The notes: generated by a model from the letters alone, not told the origin. DNA of 64,000 nt from Exiguobacterium aurantiacum DSM 6208 (GCF_000702585.1 NZ_JNIQ01000001.1:811001-875000), one strand, 5' to 3'. Counted from the stretch's first letter, positions 45,740-53,997 are shown. Numbers and translations: made by a program.

Positions 45740-46855
45740 TTATTTGACGGCTTCGTCTTTGATCGGGAACCAGCCGGCGCGTGTCGTGATGGCGTTCCAG
45801 AGCGGGGCCGGGACGGCAAGCTCGGCTTGTTTGTCCAAGTCGAGTTCGGTCTCAATCTCGTCTTCACGGCCGTCTTTCACTTTTACGAGCCAGTCTGGAT
45901 CAATGATGAGCTCACGACCGAGCGCGGCGAGATCGATGACGTTGAGCGCGTCCTCGACTTGACCCGGGCGTTGCAACTGCCCGACTCCGATGAGCGGGAC
46001 GGCGCCGTTGATGCGTTTCGCGATTCGGTCGATTGATCGTTCCGTCACGTTCTCATTGCGCATCGAAGCGGTGTTGAAGTTCCAGAGGGAGGCGTGGATG
46101 TAATCGAGCCCTTCCTCGAGCAACATGTCGATCAACACGTCCGTATCATCGAGGGTGATACCCGGTTCTTCGACTTCTTCTGGAGAGAAGCGATAGCCGA
46201 CGAGGAAATCGTCCGCATCTTTTGTCGCGTCTTTGACGGCACGGATGACTTCACGCGGGAACGTGAGACGTGCATGGACGTCGCCACCGAAGCGGTCGTC
46301 ACGTCGATTCGAATGCGGCGAGAAGAACTGTTGAATCAAATACGTGTTCGCTCCGTGAATCTCGACACCGTCAAACCCGGCCTCGATGGCACGTCGCGTC
46401 GCGTCACCGAACGCTTGGATGATCGCCTCGACTTCTTCGGTCTCGAGGGCGCGCGGAGTGACGGCCCCTTCACGGACCGGTGCGACCGCGCTCGCGCTCA
46501 CCGGCTGCTCGTTCGGGACGAGATTCGGCGGGGACATACGGCCGGCGTGGAAGATTTGCAAGATCGCTTTCGATCCTTCTGCTTGAAGGCTCTCTGCGAG
46601 TTGACGCAGACCTGGGATGAACTTGTCGTCATTGACGCCGAACGCGTTCGGGAAGCCTTTGCCGTCCTCGGTCACATAGGCACAGGCCGTGATGGCGAGC
46701 CCGACGTTCTTCGCTCGCTTCCGGTAGTAGGCGAGTTCATGTTCCGACACTTCTCCTGTCGGCTGCGATGAATAATGGGTCATCGGTGCGAGTACGAGCC
46801 GGTTTGGAAGCTCGACACCGTTTTTGAATTGGAAAGGTTGTAGCATGCGTTGCAT
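45740..46855 (-). CDS. NADH:flavin oxidoreductase, Old Yellow Enzyme family
   Basis: A 371-residue FMN-dependent ene-reductase-like TIM barrel. Motifs: LPNRLVLAPMTHYSS near the start, IFHAGRMS near 100, EIHGANTYLIQQFFSPHSNRRDDRFGG near 172-198, and VGQLQRPGQVEDAL near the C-terminus for FMN phosphate binding. It resembles B. subtilis YqiG more than NamA. The ATG at 46855 is seven bases after GGAGGAG. Natural substrate unknown. Confidence 0.86.
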   Translation of the reverse strand: MQRMLQPFQFKNGVELPNRLVLAPMTHYSSQPTGEVSEHELAYYRKRAKNVGLAITACAYVTEDGKGFPNAFGVNDDKFIPGLRQLAESLQAEGSKAILQIFHAGRMSPPNLVPNEQPVSASAVAPVREGAVTPRALETEEVEAIIQAFGDATRRAIEAGFDGVEIHGANTYLIQQFFSPHSNRRDDRFGGDVHARLTFPREVIRAVKDATKDADDFLVGYRFSPEEVEEPGITLDDTDVLIDMLLEEGLDYIHASLWNFNTASMRNENVTERSIDRIAKRINGAVPLIGVGQLQRPGQVEDALNVIDLAALGRELIIDPDWLVKVKDGREDEIETELDLDKQAELAVPAPLWNAITTRAGWFPIKDEAVK

Positions 46856-46987
46856 ATTCAAACTCCTCCTTCGTCATGATACTTTGAAGTCTAGTCTTAT
46901 GATTTCAAAATTGCGAGCCGGACGCTCTCGGTTCGGCACGTCGCACGTCGCGTGAGCCGTTCGATGGTTGAACATAGGAGAATAGGG

Positions 46988-47078
46988 TATAATACAGGAG
47001 AAAAGTTGATAACCGGTTGGAGACTACAGAGAGACCACGACATGGGGGGCGAAGCCTTGTTTTGTTGTGGTCTCTTTT
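46988..47078 (+). promoter_or_regulatory. glpD promoter -10 and terminator-containing leader
   Basis: TATAAT at 46988-46993 (the -35 is weak). A 13-base stem (47030-47042 with 47063-47075, one G-U) encloses a 20-base loop and is followed by TTTT, 40 bases before the glpD start. B. subtilis glpD has such a leader terminator, overcome by the antiterminator GlpP with glycerol-3-phosphate; the same control is inferred here. Confidence 0.72.
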
Positions 47079-47117
47079 CGTATACATCGAACCGGATTCA
47101 TTATAGGAGGGAACAAG

Positions 47118-48773
47118 ATGGAAATCAGAAACTTCTCAGCAAAAGAACGAGCCAAGCGATACGAACAATTGACCGGGGAACGTCACGACGTCCTCGTCGT
47201 CGGTGGCGGCATCACAGGCGCAGGGATTGCCCTTGACGCCGCATCACGGGGGATGAAGACGGCCGTTCTCGAGATGCAAGATTTCGCGGCCGGCACGTCG
47301 AGCCGTTCGACGAAACTTGTCCACGGGGGACTCCGTTATTTGAAACAGTTCGAAATCGCGCTCGTCGCCGAAGTCGGAAAAGAACGGGCCATCGTCTATG
47401 AGAACGGCCCGCACGTCACGACACCGGAACGGATGCTGTTGCCGATGCACACGGGCGGCACGTTCGGACCGCTCTCGACCGCGGTCGGGTTGATGGTGTA
47501 CGATCTCCTCGCCGGTGTGAAACGGGCCGAGCGCCGACTCATGTTGAAACCGGATGAAGTCATCCAAAAAGCGCCGCTCGTCAAAAAAGACGGTCTTGTC
47601 GGCGGCGGTTACTACGTCGAGTACCGCACCGATGACGCGCGCATGACAATCGAAGTCGCGAAAGAAGCGGCGAACCACGGGGCGCTCTTGTTGAACTATT
47701 CGAAAGTGACCGGACTCATCTATGAGAACGGCAAAGTCGTCGGCGTCAATGTCGAGGACCAAATCGACGGCAAAACGTACGAAGTGTATGCGAAGAAAGT
47801 CATCAACGCGACCGGACCATGGGTCGACGTGCTCCGCGAGCAGGACGGTTCGAACAAAGGGAAGATGCTCCGTTTGACGAAAGGGATTCACCTCGTCATC
47901 GACCAATCGAAGTTCCCGCTCAAACAAGCGATCTACTTCGATACGCCGGACGGACGGATGGTGTTCGCCATCCCGCGTGACGGCAAAGCGTACGTCGGTA
48001 CGACGGATACGTTCTTCGATAAAGACAAGGCGCATCCGCGCATGACGACGGAGGACCGCGACTACATCTTGGGCGCGATCCACTACATGTTCCCGGACGT
48101 GTCGGTGACGGCGGACGACGTCGAATCGAGCTGGGCCGGTATTCGCCCGCTCATTTATGAAGAAGGGAAAGACCCGTCTGAGATTTCACGGAAAGATGAA
48201 GTGTGGCAGTCAGACAGCGGGCTCATCACAATCGCCGGTGGGAAACTGACCGGTTATCGTAAAATGTCAGAGACGGTCGTCGACCTTGTCGCGAAACTGA
48301 TCAAACAAGAAGAAGGCATCGTCTTCCTCGCCTCGCGGACGAAGCATATGCCGATGTCGGGCGGCCACGTCGGCGGTTCGAAAGGGTTCGAGGACTTCTT
48401 GACGAAGAAGAAGGCAGAATTGAAAAACCTCGGCCTCGAAGACGACAAGGCGGAACAACTCGTCCGTCTGTATGGGTCGAACATCGACCGTGTCATTGAA
48501 CGGATGGACTCGAACGCGTACGACCTCCCTGAGATCGTATACGCTCAACTCCTTTACGGCATCGAAGAAGAGGCGGTCGTCCGGGCCATCGACTTCCTCG
48601 TTCGCCGTACAGGCGCGATGTTCTTTGACATCGACTTCGTTCAGAACTATAAAGACGGGGTACTGCGTTGCATGGCCGACGTCTTCAAATGGTCAGATGC
48701 CCGTCTCGAAGAAGAACGGGCCGAGGTCGAGAAAGAGATCGAGCTCGCGGTCGTACCGGTGACGGTCGAATAA
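47118..48773 (+). CDS. glpD: Aerobic glycerol-3-phosphate dehydrogenase
   Basis: A 551-residue FAD enzyme oxidising glycerol-3-phosphate to DHAP, feeding electrons to the quinone pool. FAD site VLVVGGGITGAGIALDAASRG at about 28-48; SSRSTKLVHGGLRYLKQFE, INATGPWVD and TIAGGKLTGYRKM are family signatures. AGGAGGGAACAAG precedes the ATG. No glpF or glpK is next to it. An IS1182 element has landed in its terminator. Confidence 0.94.
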   Translation: MEIRNFSAKERAKRYEQLTGERHDVLVVGGGITGAGIALDAASRGMKTAVLEMQDFAAGTSSRSTKLVHGGLRYLKQFEIALVAEVGKERAIVYENGPHVTTPERMLLPMHTGGTFGPLSTAVGLMVYDLLAGVKRAERRLMLKPDEVIQKAPLVKKDGLVGGGYYVEYRTDDARMTIEVAKEAANHGALLLNYSKVTGLIYENGKVVGVNVEDQIDGKTYEVYAKKVINATGPWVDVLREQDGSNKGKMLRLTKGIHLVIDQSKFPLKQAIYFDTPDGRMVFAIPRDGKAYVGTTDTFFDKDKAHPRMTTEDRDYILGAIHYMFPDVSVTADDVESSWAGIRPLIYEEGKDPSEISRKDEVWQSDSGLITIAGGKLTGYRKMSETVVDLVAKLIKQEEGIVFLASRTKHMPMSGGHVGGSKGFEDFLTKKKAELKNLGLEDDKAEQLVRLYGSNIDRVIERMDSNAYDLPEIVYAQLLYGIEEEAVVRAIDFLVRRTGAMFFDIDFVQNYKDGVLRCMADVFKWSDARLEEERAEVEKEIELAVVPVTVE

Positions 48774-48786
48774 AGCGCGAAAAAAG

Positions 48787-48812
48787 GAACTTCACCGCGT
48801 GGTGAAGTTCCT
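48787..48812. repeat. Left copy of the duplicated glpD terminator hairpin (IS target duplication)
   Basis: A 26-base palindrome with GGAACTTCACC arms, identical to 50577-50602. The A6 run on its left is kept, but the T run that should follow is replaced by the IS end (TCAG...). Confidence 0.85.
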
Positions 48813-48966
48813 CAGATTGTTGACTAACAGAATGTTTTCGCTCATCCTCTTGGCGCCTCCGCTTTCCTAGGGGCGAGCAGGGAGCCGCATCGCGACGTTG
48901 TCGCTGCTGGGTCTCCCTCCGCTCGCTGATCCCTCAGGAGTCTCCGGCGCCGTCGGATGAGCGTCG

Positions 48967-49002
48967 CGAGAGGCCGCCCCTGGGTGGCCTCTCGTCTTTT
49001 TC
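48967..49002 (+). terminator. IS-internal terminator facing inward from the left end
   Basis: CGAGAGGCC (48967-48975) pairs with GGCCTCTCG (48986-48994), then TCTTTTT. It stops transcripts coming from glpD, whose own terminator lost its T run. Confidence 0.8.
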
Positions 49003-49112
49003 TGAGGCCTCGACGGCCGATAGAAAAAGCCCCCAATGCGGGCTAAAACCTTGAAAAGCGGGAACTGGTATGTATGGATCGTCACCGCCTCCGAACAGGA
49101 AGGGGAATCATC

Positions 49113-49688
49113 ATGTACCGAGCCCATATCGCCAAACGCCATGAACCAATCCGCACCGACGCCTCGCTGGACCAACTGGTCCCGAAAGACCACCTCGTCC
49201 GCAAACTCGACCGCCACATCGACTTCTCCATCGTCCACCGGCTATGCGCGCCACTGTATTCAAACACCGGACAGCCCGGCATCGACCCCGAGATCCTCAT
49301 CAAGATCATACTGCTCGGCCCGCTGTTCAACATCCGTTCCGTGCGACAGACCATCAAGGAAATCGAGACGAACCTCGCGTACCGTTGGTTCCTCGGGCTC
49401 GGGATGGACGAGAAAATTCCCGACCATTCGACGATCAGCCAGGCCTATCGACGCCGGTTCGCCGGCACGGACGTCTTTCGACAAATCTTCGAGGACATCG
49501 TGGGCCAGGCCGAAGCCCACGGCTTCATTTCAGGGCGCATCCTGATCACCGACTCGACCCACATCCGAGCCAACGCGAACAAGAAGAAGTTCGACAAGGT
49601 CGAGGTCGAGCAGGTCGTCGGCGATGTCGAGGACGAGCTTCTCGGCCGGGTGAACGAGGAACGGGCCAAACGAGGAAAAAAGCACTGA
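49113..49688 (+). CDS. IS1182-family transposase, N-terminal part (zero frame)
   Basis: A 191-residue product beginning MYRAHIAKRHEPI. It has the N-terminal IS1182/InsH-like domain (GQPGIDPEILIKIILLGPLFN, DEKIPDHSTISQAYRRRF) and the first catalytic Asp in ILITDSTHIRANAN. It ends KRGKKH at 49688. The frame contains A_AAA_AAG at 49676-49682 just before the stop, and the rest of the enzyme is in the -1 frame. Confidence 0.82.
   Translation: MYRAHIAKRHEPIRTDASLDQLVPKDHLVRKLDRHIDFSIVHRLCAPLYSNTGQPGIDPEILIKIILLGPLFNIRSVRQTIKEIETNLAYRWFLGLGMDEKIPDHSTISQAYRRRFAGTDVFRQIFEDIVGQAEAHGFISGRILITDSTHIRANANKKKFDKVEVEQVVGDVEDELLGRVNEERAKRGKKH
49676..49682 (+). other. Slippery heptamer A_AAA_AAG in the transposase gene
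   Basis: In exact X_XXY_YYZ phase with the zero frame (GGA AAA AAG CAC TGA). A -1 slip gives KK-ALKPARQKKK and enters the long second frame. GAGGA at 49656-49660 upstream could act as a stimulating internal Shine-Dalgarno, as in dnaX. Confidence 0.65.
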
Positions 49689-50596
49689 AGCCCGCGCGAC
49701 AGAAGAAGAAGCGTCGACTCATCAAGGTGAGCCGGACCGACCCTGACGCGGGCTATATGTACCGTGACCAGAAGCCGGAAGGCTTTTTCTGGCTGGTGCA
49801 CCGGACGGTGGACGCCAAGCACAACTTCATCGTCGATGTGCACGTCACGCCTGGGAACGTGTCGGACAGCACCGTCTATCTTGACCGTCTCGACTATATC
49901 CTCAACCGTTTCGCCTATCCGCTCGAGGCGGTCGCGCTCGATGCCGGGTACTACACGACCGAGATCGCGAAGGCGCTCGTCGAGCGCGGCGTTTTCGGCG
50001 TCATCGCCTGGCGGCGGTTCGGTGGGAAGAAGGGGATGTTTCGAAAGACGCGGTTCACCTACCTGCCGGACGTGGACGCCTATCTGTGTCCGGCGAAACA
50101 GCACCTCACCTATAAGACGACCGACCGTCACGGCTATCACCAGTACGCGTCCAATCCTGCCATCTGTCAGAACTGCCCGCTCCTCGAGAAGTGCACGTCA
50201 AGCCGATCGCATCGGCGCGTCATCAACCGCCACATCGATGAGTCCTACCGCGAAGCGGTGAGCGAGAACCGTCTGTCCGCATCGGGCAAGCACCTCTACC
50301 GTCTCCGGCCACAGACGGTGGAGCGCTCGTTCGCCGACGGGAAGGAGCTCCACGGTCTCCGCTTCACGTTCTACCGGGGGAAAGAGGCGGTGGACCGCGC
50401 CAACCTGGTGGCAGCGACCGCACAAAACATGAAGAAGCTGGCCAACCTGTTGGCCGAAAACGACCGTCTACATAGCATTTTTTCAATTTTATGTCGGGCA
50501 GAGCGCCTCGAGCTCGTTGAACACAAAAAAAGACGAACCCATTCGCCAGAAGCGAATGGGTTCGTCAACAGCCTGAGGAACTTCACCGCGTGGTGA
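49682..50596 (+). CDS. IS1182-family transposase, C-terminal part (-1 frame)
   Basis: A 304-residue continuation without its own start. It carries the second catalytic Asp in AVALDAGYYTTEI, a zinc-like CQNCPLLEKC segment and the third catalytic residue Glu in VERSFADGKELHGLRF. Joined by the frameshift the transposase is 494 residues, normal for IS1182. The frame has no stop inside the element: it runs through the IS end and uses TGA in the duplicated hairpin (50594-50596). Confidence 0.8.
   Translation, partial: ALKPARQKKKRRLIKVSRTDPDAGYMYRDQKPEGFFWLVHRTVDAKHNFIVDVHVTPGNVSDSTVYLDRLDYILNRFAYPLEAVALDAGYYTTEIAKALVERGVFGVIAWRRFGGKKGMFRKTRFTYLPDVDAYLCPAKQHLTYKTTDRHGYHQYASNPAICQNCPLLEKCTSSRSHRRVINRHIDESYREAVSENRLSASGKHLYRLRPQTVERSFADGKELHGLRFTFYRGKEAVDRANLVAATAQNMKKLANLLAENDRLHSIFSILCRAERLELVEHKKRRTHSPEANGFVNSLRNFTAW
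50524..50566 (-). terminator. IS-internal terminator facing inward from the right end
   Basis: Fifteen-base stem (50532-50546 with 50552-50566), loop CAGAA; on the minus strand it is followed by a T run. It stops antisense transcripts entering from the right. It overlaps the 3' end of the transposase frame. Confidence 0.82.
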
Positions 50597-50602
50597 AGTT
50601 CC
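50577..50602. repeat. Right copy of the duplicated glpD terminator hairpin
   Basis: Identical to 48787-48812. This copy keeps the original TTTT on the right but has lost the A run on the left. Confidence 0.85.
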
Positions 50603-50605
50603 TTT

Positions 50606-51058
50606 TCATATGCCAAGCTCGTCATAATACGCCACGATCCGCTCGTCGAGTGCGAGAACGACATCTTCGTCTCCGATGAGATAGAACAAGACGTACGTAC
50701 CGTCCTCCCGGTAAACTTCAGCCTCGACCGTGAGCGTGGTCGGACGCCCTTCGAACAAGACGTCGAACTCACCGATCGGGTGTGCGACCGCTTTTTTCAG
50801 ACTCGGGTCGGAGGCCCACGTCTGGATCGCGTCGACATCTGACGCCGCGATCGGTCTCTCGAACACTTCGGAGATGACGGCGAACGCCTCGGGGATGTCT
50901 TCTAAATCGGCATCGATCGACGTGGCGAGCGGGACGTCATCTTCATACGCCTCATCGTAGACGACAGGGACGGATTCGTTGCCGAACGCCCACGCTGTGA
51001 AGGCGACACCGCCGGACAAAATAATTAAAAACAGGAAAAAGCCGAATAATCGTTTCAT
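50606..51058 (-). CDS. Hypothetical membrane-anchored or secreted protein
   Basis: A 150-residue protein with one N-terminal hydrophobic helix (MKRLFGFFLFLIILSGGVAF) acting as signal or anchor, followed by an acidic domain of about 115 residues (EAFAVISEVFERPIAASD, EFDVLFEGRPTTLTVEAEVY). No family recognised. The ATG at 51058 follows TAGGAG by eight bases. Its 3' end lies next to the right IS boundary. Confidence 0.6.
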   Translation of the reverse strand: MKRLFGFFLFLIILSGGVAFTAWAFGNESVPVVYDEAYEDDVPLATSIDADLEDIPEAFAVISEVFERPIAASDVDAIQTWASDPSLKKAVAHPIGEFDVLFEGRPTTLTVEAEVYREDGTYVLFYLIGDEDVVLALDERIVAYYDELGI

Positions 51059-51169
51059 CTGGTCGCTCCTATCCATTTCAATCAATTCAGTATAACAAGC
51101 GGGGCGGTGTTTAGGAATCACTAGAATATGGTATGGAAGAATAGCGATCATATGAAGCGAGGGATGCCG

Positions 51170-51514
51170 ATGAAACGGAAGCGACTACTGGCCACGACCT
51201 TCTTGCTTTCCACTCTCGTCGGATGGTTATTGATTGATATGGACCGTCTGTTCGCCGACACGTACTACGTGCGCGTCCCGAGCATGGAGACGGCAGGGCG
51301 AGACGGCACGGATTACGTCTATACGACGATTGGCTATCATGAAGAGAAAAAGAAACGATCGTTCACGTTCACATCCGAATCACGGCTCGCGGAAGGTGAC
51401 TTTCTCAAATTGTACGTGAAAGACGAAGGAACGGTGACGACGTTCGAGAAAATCGACGAACGGGACGTCCCGCCTGAATTGAAAATGAAGCAGGCCAGGG
51501 AGACGGGGCTTTGA
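51170..51514 (+). CDS. YxeA (DUF1093) family protein
   Basis: A 114-residue exported protein: N-terminal hydrophobic helix (LLATTFLLSTLVGWLL) then TYYVRVPSM, DYVYTTIGYHEEKKKRSFTF and EGDFLKLYVKDEGTVTTFEKID, which follow the YxeA order (YYV, Y.Y, LKLYVK). Function is unknown. The start at 51170 follows GAGGG by eight bases. Divergent from the upstream hypothetical gene. Confidence 0.68.
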   Translation: MKRKRLLATTFLLSTLVGWLLIDMDRLFADTYYVRVPSMETAGRDGTDYVYTTIGYHEEKKKRSFTFTSESRLAEGDFLKLYVKDEGTVTTFEKIDERDVPPELKMKQARETGL

Positions 51515-51535
51515 GCCCCGTTTCCTTCTTTTAGA
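51503..51535 (+). terminator. Terminator after the YxeA-like gene
   Basis: ACGGGGCT/AGCCCCGT around TTG, overlapping the stop codon, then a T/C-rich run. Confidence 0.7.
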
Positions 51536-51622
51536 AATTGCCGCGTCGCCAAATGAAACTGGATTTGGTATGGTTATGGATAGAGCGTAAAGTAGATCAC
51601 GAACAGGAAAGAAGGTTAACCG

Positions 51623-51982
51623 ATGTCACGCATGTTAATTGCAGACGACCAGGACGGGATTCGATTGATGCTCGCCCAAGTGTTTCAAAACCTCGGCATC
51701 GAGGTCGATACGGCGAGCGACGGGCTCTGCGCCTGGGAGAAACTCGAACAGAACGGATATGATTTAGTGTTACTCGATATGAACATGCCGCGTATGTTCG
51801 GGCATGAAGTGCTTCGCAACATGCGACAACAAGACATCGACACACCGGTCATGATCATGACGGCGTTCGGCGAGAAGACGACGATCGAAGAAGTGCAACG
51901 ACTCGGCATCGCGGCCCAGTTCGAGAAGCCGTTCGACATTTATGGAATGATCGAGAAAGTGAAGGAAGTGTTAGAAATCTGA
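51623..51982 (+). CDS. spo0F: Spo0F-like single-domain response regulator
   Basis: A 119-residue receiver domain without output domain. Acidic pocket Asp8-Asp9 in ADDQDGIR, phospho-acceptor Asp52 in LLDMNMP, Thr80 in IMTAFGE and Lys102 in FEKPFD. The DDQxGIR start and place just before fba match B. subtilis spo0F. The genus suggested by the window does not sporulate, so it probably serves another phosphorelay. The ATG has AAGGTTAACCG upstream. Confidence 0.78.
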   Translation: MSRMLIADDQDGIRLMLAQVFQNLGIEVDTASDGLCAWEKLEQNGYDLVLLDMNMPRMFGHEVLRNMRQQDIDTPVMIMTAFGEKTTIEEVQRLGIAAQFEKPFDIYGMIEKVKEVLEI

Positions 51983-52005
51983 CGTTTCGTCACGAAGATG
52001 ACATA

Positions 52006-52019
52006 TGTAAACGCTTGCG
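52006..52019 (+). promoter_or_regulatory. Possible cre site upstream of fba
   Basis: TGTAAACGCTTGCG matches 12 of 14 positions of the cre consensus TGWAANCGNTNWCA. It lies about 50 bases upstream of the fba -10 box. Confidence 0.4.
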
Positions 52020-52050
52020 CAGAGCCATTTCTATCCCCGAATAGCATAGG

Positions 52051-52075
52051 CACACGTTTCGACGTGTGTTATAAT
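52051..52075 (+). promoter_or_regulatory. fba promoter with inverted repeat
   Basis: Extended -10 TGTTATAAT with TATAAT at 52070-52075. CACACGT/ACGTGTG with loop TTCG (52051-52068) overlaps the spacer and could be an operator or a short hairpin. Confidence 0.6.
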
Positions 52076-52142
52076 GGGAACGAATTGCACGGGGGCATTT
52101 TTCCCAAAGTGCACAATAGCGAACAGACAGGAGGATGTCATT

Positions 52143-52997
52143 ATGCCATTAGTATCAATGACAGAAATGCTTAACAAAGCATTCGAAGGCAAGTATGCAG
52201 TAGGCCAATTCAACATCAACAACCTCGAGTGGACGCAAGCGATTCTTCGCGCTGCGGAAGACGAGAAATCACCAGTTATCCTCGGTGTATCAGAAGGTGC
52301 AGCGAAGTACATGGGTGGCTTCACAACAGTTGTCAAAATGGTTGAAGGTCTCATGCACGACTACAACATCACTGTTCCAGTTGCAATCCACCTCGACCAC
52401 GGTTCATCTTTCGACAAGTGTAAAGCAGCGATCGACGCTGGTTTCACATCTGTTATGATCGACGGTTCACACCACCCGATCGAAGAGAACATCGAAATGA
52501 CGAAACAAGTCGTTGAATACGCACACGCTAAAGGCGCTTCAGTTGAAGCGGAAGTCGGCACAGTCGGCGGCGAAGAAGACGGCGTCGTTGGCGGCGTACA
52601 ATACGCTGACCTTGACGAATGTGTTCGTGTCGTAACAGAAGCGAAAGTTGACGCTCTTGCGGCAGCACTCGGATCTGTACACGGAGAATACCAAGGCGAG
52701 CCAAAACTCGGCTTCAAAGAGATGGAAGAAATCGCAGAAGCGACAAAAACTCCACTCGTTCTTCACGGCGGTTCAGGTATCCCTGAGCACCAAATCAAAA
52801 AAGCAATCGAGCTCGGCCACAGCAAAATCAACGTCAACACGGAGTGCCAACAAGAATGGACTCGTGCGGTACGTGAGAAAGTCGCTGCTGACTCGAAAGT
52901 ATATGACCCACGTAAAATCATCGGACCTGGTATCGAGGCGATCTACAACGTCGTTACTGGCAAGATGCGTGAGTTCGGTTCAAGCAACCAAGCATAA
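52143..52997 (+). CDS. fbaA: Class II fructose-bisphosphate aldolase
   Basis: A 284-residue zinc enzyme of glycolysis/gluconeogenesis. Ligands and signatures: [14 protein letters not shown] near 80 (zinc His and catalytic Asp), [13 protein letters not shown] near 134, GSVHGEY and [22 protein letters not shown] precedes the ATG. Codon use differs from the neighbours (more A/T third bases), as expected of a very highly expressed gene. Confidence 0.95.
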   Translation: MPLVSMTEMLNKAFEGKYAVGQFNINNLEWTQAILRAAEDEKSPVILGVSEGAAKYMGGFTTVVKMVEGLMHDYNITVPVAIHLDHGSSFDKCKAAIDAGFTSVMIDGSHHPIEENIEMTKQVVEYAHAKGASVEAEVGTVGGEEDGVVGGVQYADLDECVRVVTEAKVDALAAALGSVHGEYQGEPKLGFKEMEEIAEATKTPLVLHGGSGIPEHQIKKAIELGHSKINVNTECQQEWTRAVREKVAADSKVYDPRKIIGPGIEAIYNVVTGKMREFGSSNQA

Positions 52998-53009
52998 TCC
53001 TGTCACATC

Positions 53010-53041
53010 AAGTCGACTCTTTTCGAAGAGTCGACTTTTTT
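53010..53041 (+). terminator. Terminator after fbaA
   Basis: Perfect 12-base stem 53010-53021 with 53026-53037, loop TTCG, then T run. Confidence 0.88.
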
Positions 53042-53093
53042 CATTGAAACTTCTCTCACGTTAGCTCGTAACAAATCACTAAGGAGGGATTTG

Positions 53094-53924
53094 ATGAAGT
53101 ATATAGAACGTCAGACCGAGCTATTTTGGCGCGTCTTTTATGTGTTGGCGGCCATCATGCTCATCGGCCTTGCCTTCATGATCACGATTGCCCCGCTCGT
53201 CCTCATCTGGTTGAACCCAGCCCCGTACATGATTCCGCTCTTGTCCATCGTTGCGCTAGGTGGGTTCGGGGTGTACTGGTTCTTCAACATGTTTCGACAG
53301 TTGTTTTGGAAGGAACGTCATCGATCCCATTATGAGATAACAGCGACTCACTTGGATGGTGTGACGTGGCGCGTCGAGCCGGGCGAATCGGTCGAACAAT
53401 CAATTCGCCTCGGGGCGATTGAACAGGTCGTCTTCTTCCCGGCCATCGTCCGGAAGACACAACCGTCCCCGACCGTCCCGATCGGGCGGCCGACGATCGA
53501 TTTTTGTCCGATGCTTGCGATTATGACGGCTGACGAATCCGTGGAAATCTTGTTCGACCCGCGTGACCTCGATCAGTTCGACCGATGGATCGCTTATTTC
53601 CATGAGCGGGGCACACCGCTCTATTACACGCCGAAGTGGCTCTATTGGATTGGTGCGAATATCGCGACACGTGAGGAACGTTTTGCTTTATTGAACGAGC
53701 CGGATGAATTGATTCCATTCGTTTACACTGGTGACATTCCGACTGATGAAGCGACGGCAGCGACAGCGTGGATTGAAACGTATGGAATTGAACGGCAACG
53801 TGAAGGCCCGCACGAGACACATTACGTGAAGCAGGCGAAAATCATGAAGTGGACAGCGCTAGGGACCGTCCTCGGCATCGCGTTGCTCGCGGCGTCAATG
53901 CTCGGTATCGCGGCCTTCACGTAA
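53094..53924 (+). CDS. Hypothetical membrane protein between fbaA and tal
   Basis: A 276-residue protein with two N-terminal membrane helices (about 15-65) and one at the C-terminus (about 250-272). The central cytoplasmic-type part (YEITATHLDGVTWRVEPGESVEQSIRLG, MTADESVEILFDPRDLDQFDRWI) resembles PH-like membrane domains in layout. No family recognised with confidence. It interrupts the usual fba-tal neighbourhood. AAGGAGGG sits before the ATG at 53094. Confidence 0.58.
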   Translation: MKYIERQTELFWRVFYVLAAIMLIGLAFMITIAPLVLIWLNPAPYMIPLLSIVALGGFGVYWFFNMFRQLFWKERHRSHYEITATHLDGVTWRVEPGESVEQSIRLGAIEQVVFFPAIVRKTQPSPTVPIGRPTIDFCPMLAIMTADESVEILFDPRDLDQFDRWIAYFHERGTPLYYTPKWLYWIGANIATREERFALLNEPDELIPFVYTGDIPTDEATAATAWIETYGIERQREGPHETHYVKQAKIMKWTALGTVLGIALLAASMLGIAAFT

Positions 53925-53997
53925 ATGGTGTGGCAATTCGGAGCGGACTTCCTCATAATAAGGAGTGTAAGCGATCACATTTCGAGGAGGAATACAC

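Larger units (their letters stand above)
48813..50576 (+). mobile_element. IS1182-family insertion sequence
   Basis: A 1,764-base element bounded by identical 26-base palindromic target duplications. Imperfect terminal inverted repeats: TCAGATTGTTGACTAAC on the left and TCAGGCTGTTGACGAAC (complement of the right end), 14 of 17 identical. It encodes a DDE transposase of the IS1182 type in two overlapping frames. Insertion in a terminator hairpin fits the known taste of the family for palindromic targets. Its GC and hairpin-rich left 300 bases hold no gene. Confidence 0.87.

Noticed and set aside
45444-45962. Long plus-strand frame opposite the end of the Old Yellow Enzyme gene
   Set aside because: A shadow of the minus-strand gene; its left part crosses a terminator and codes for nothing recognisable.
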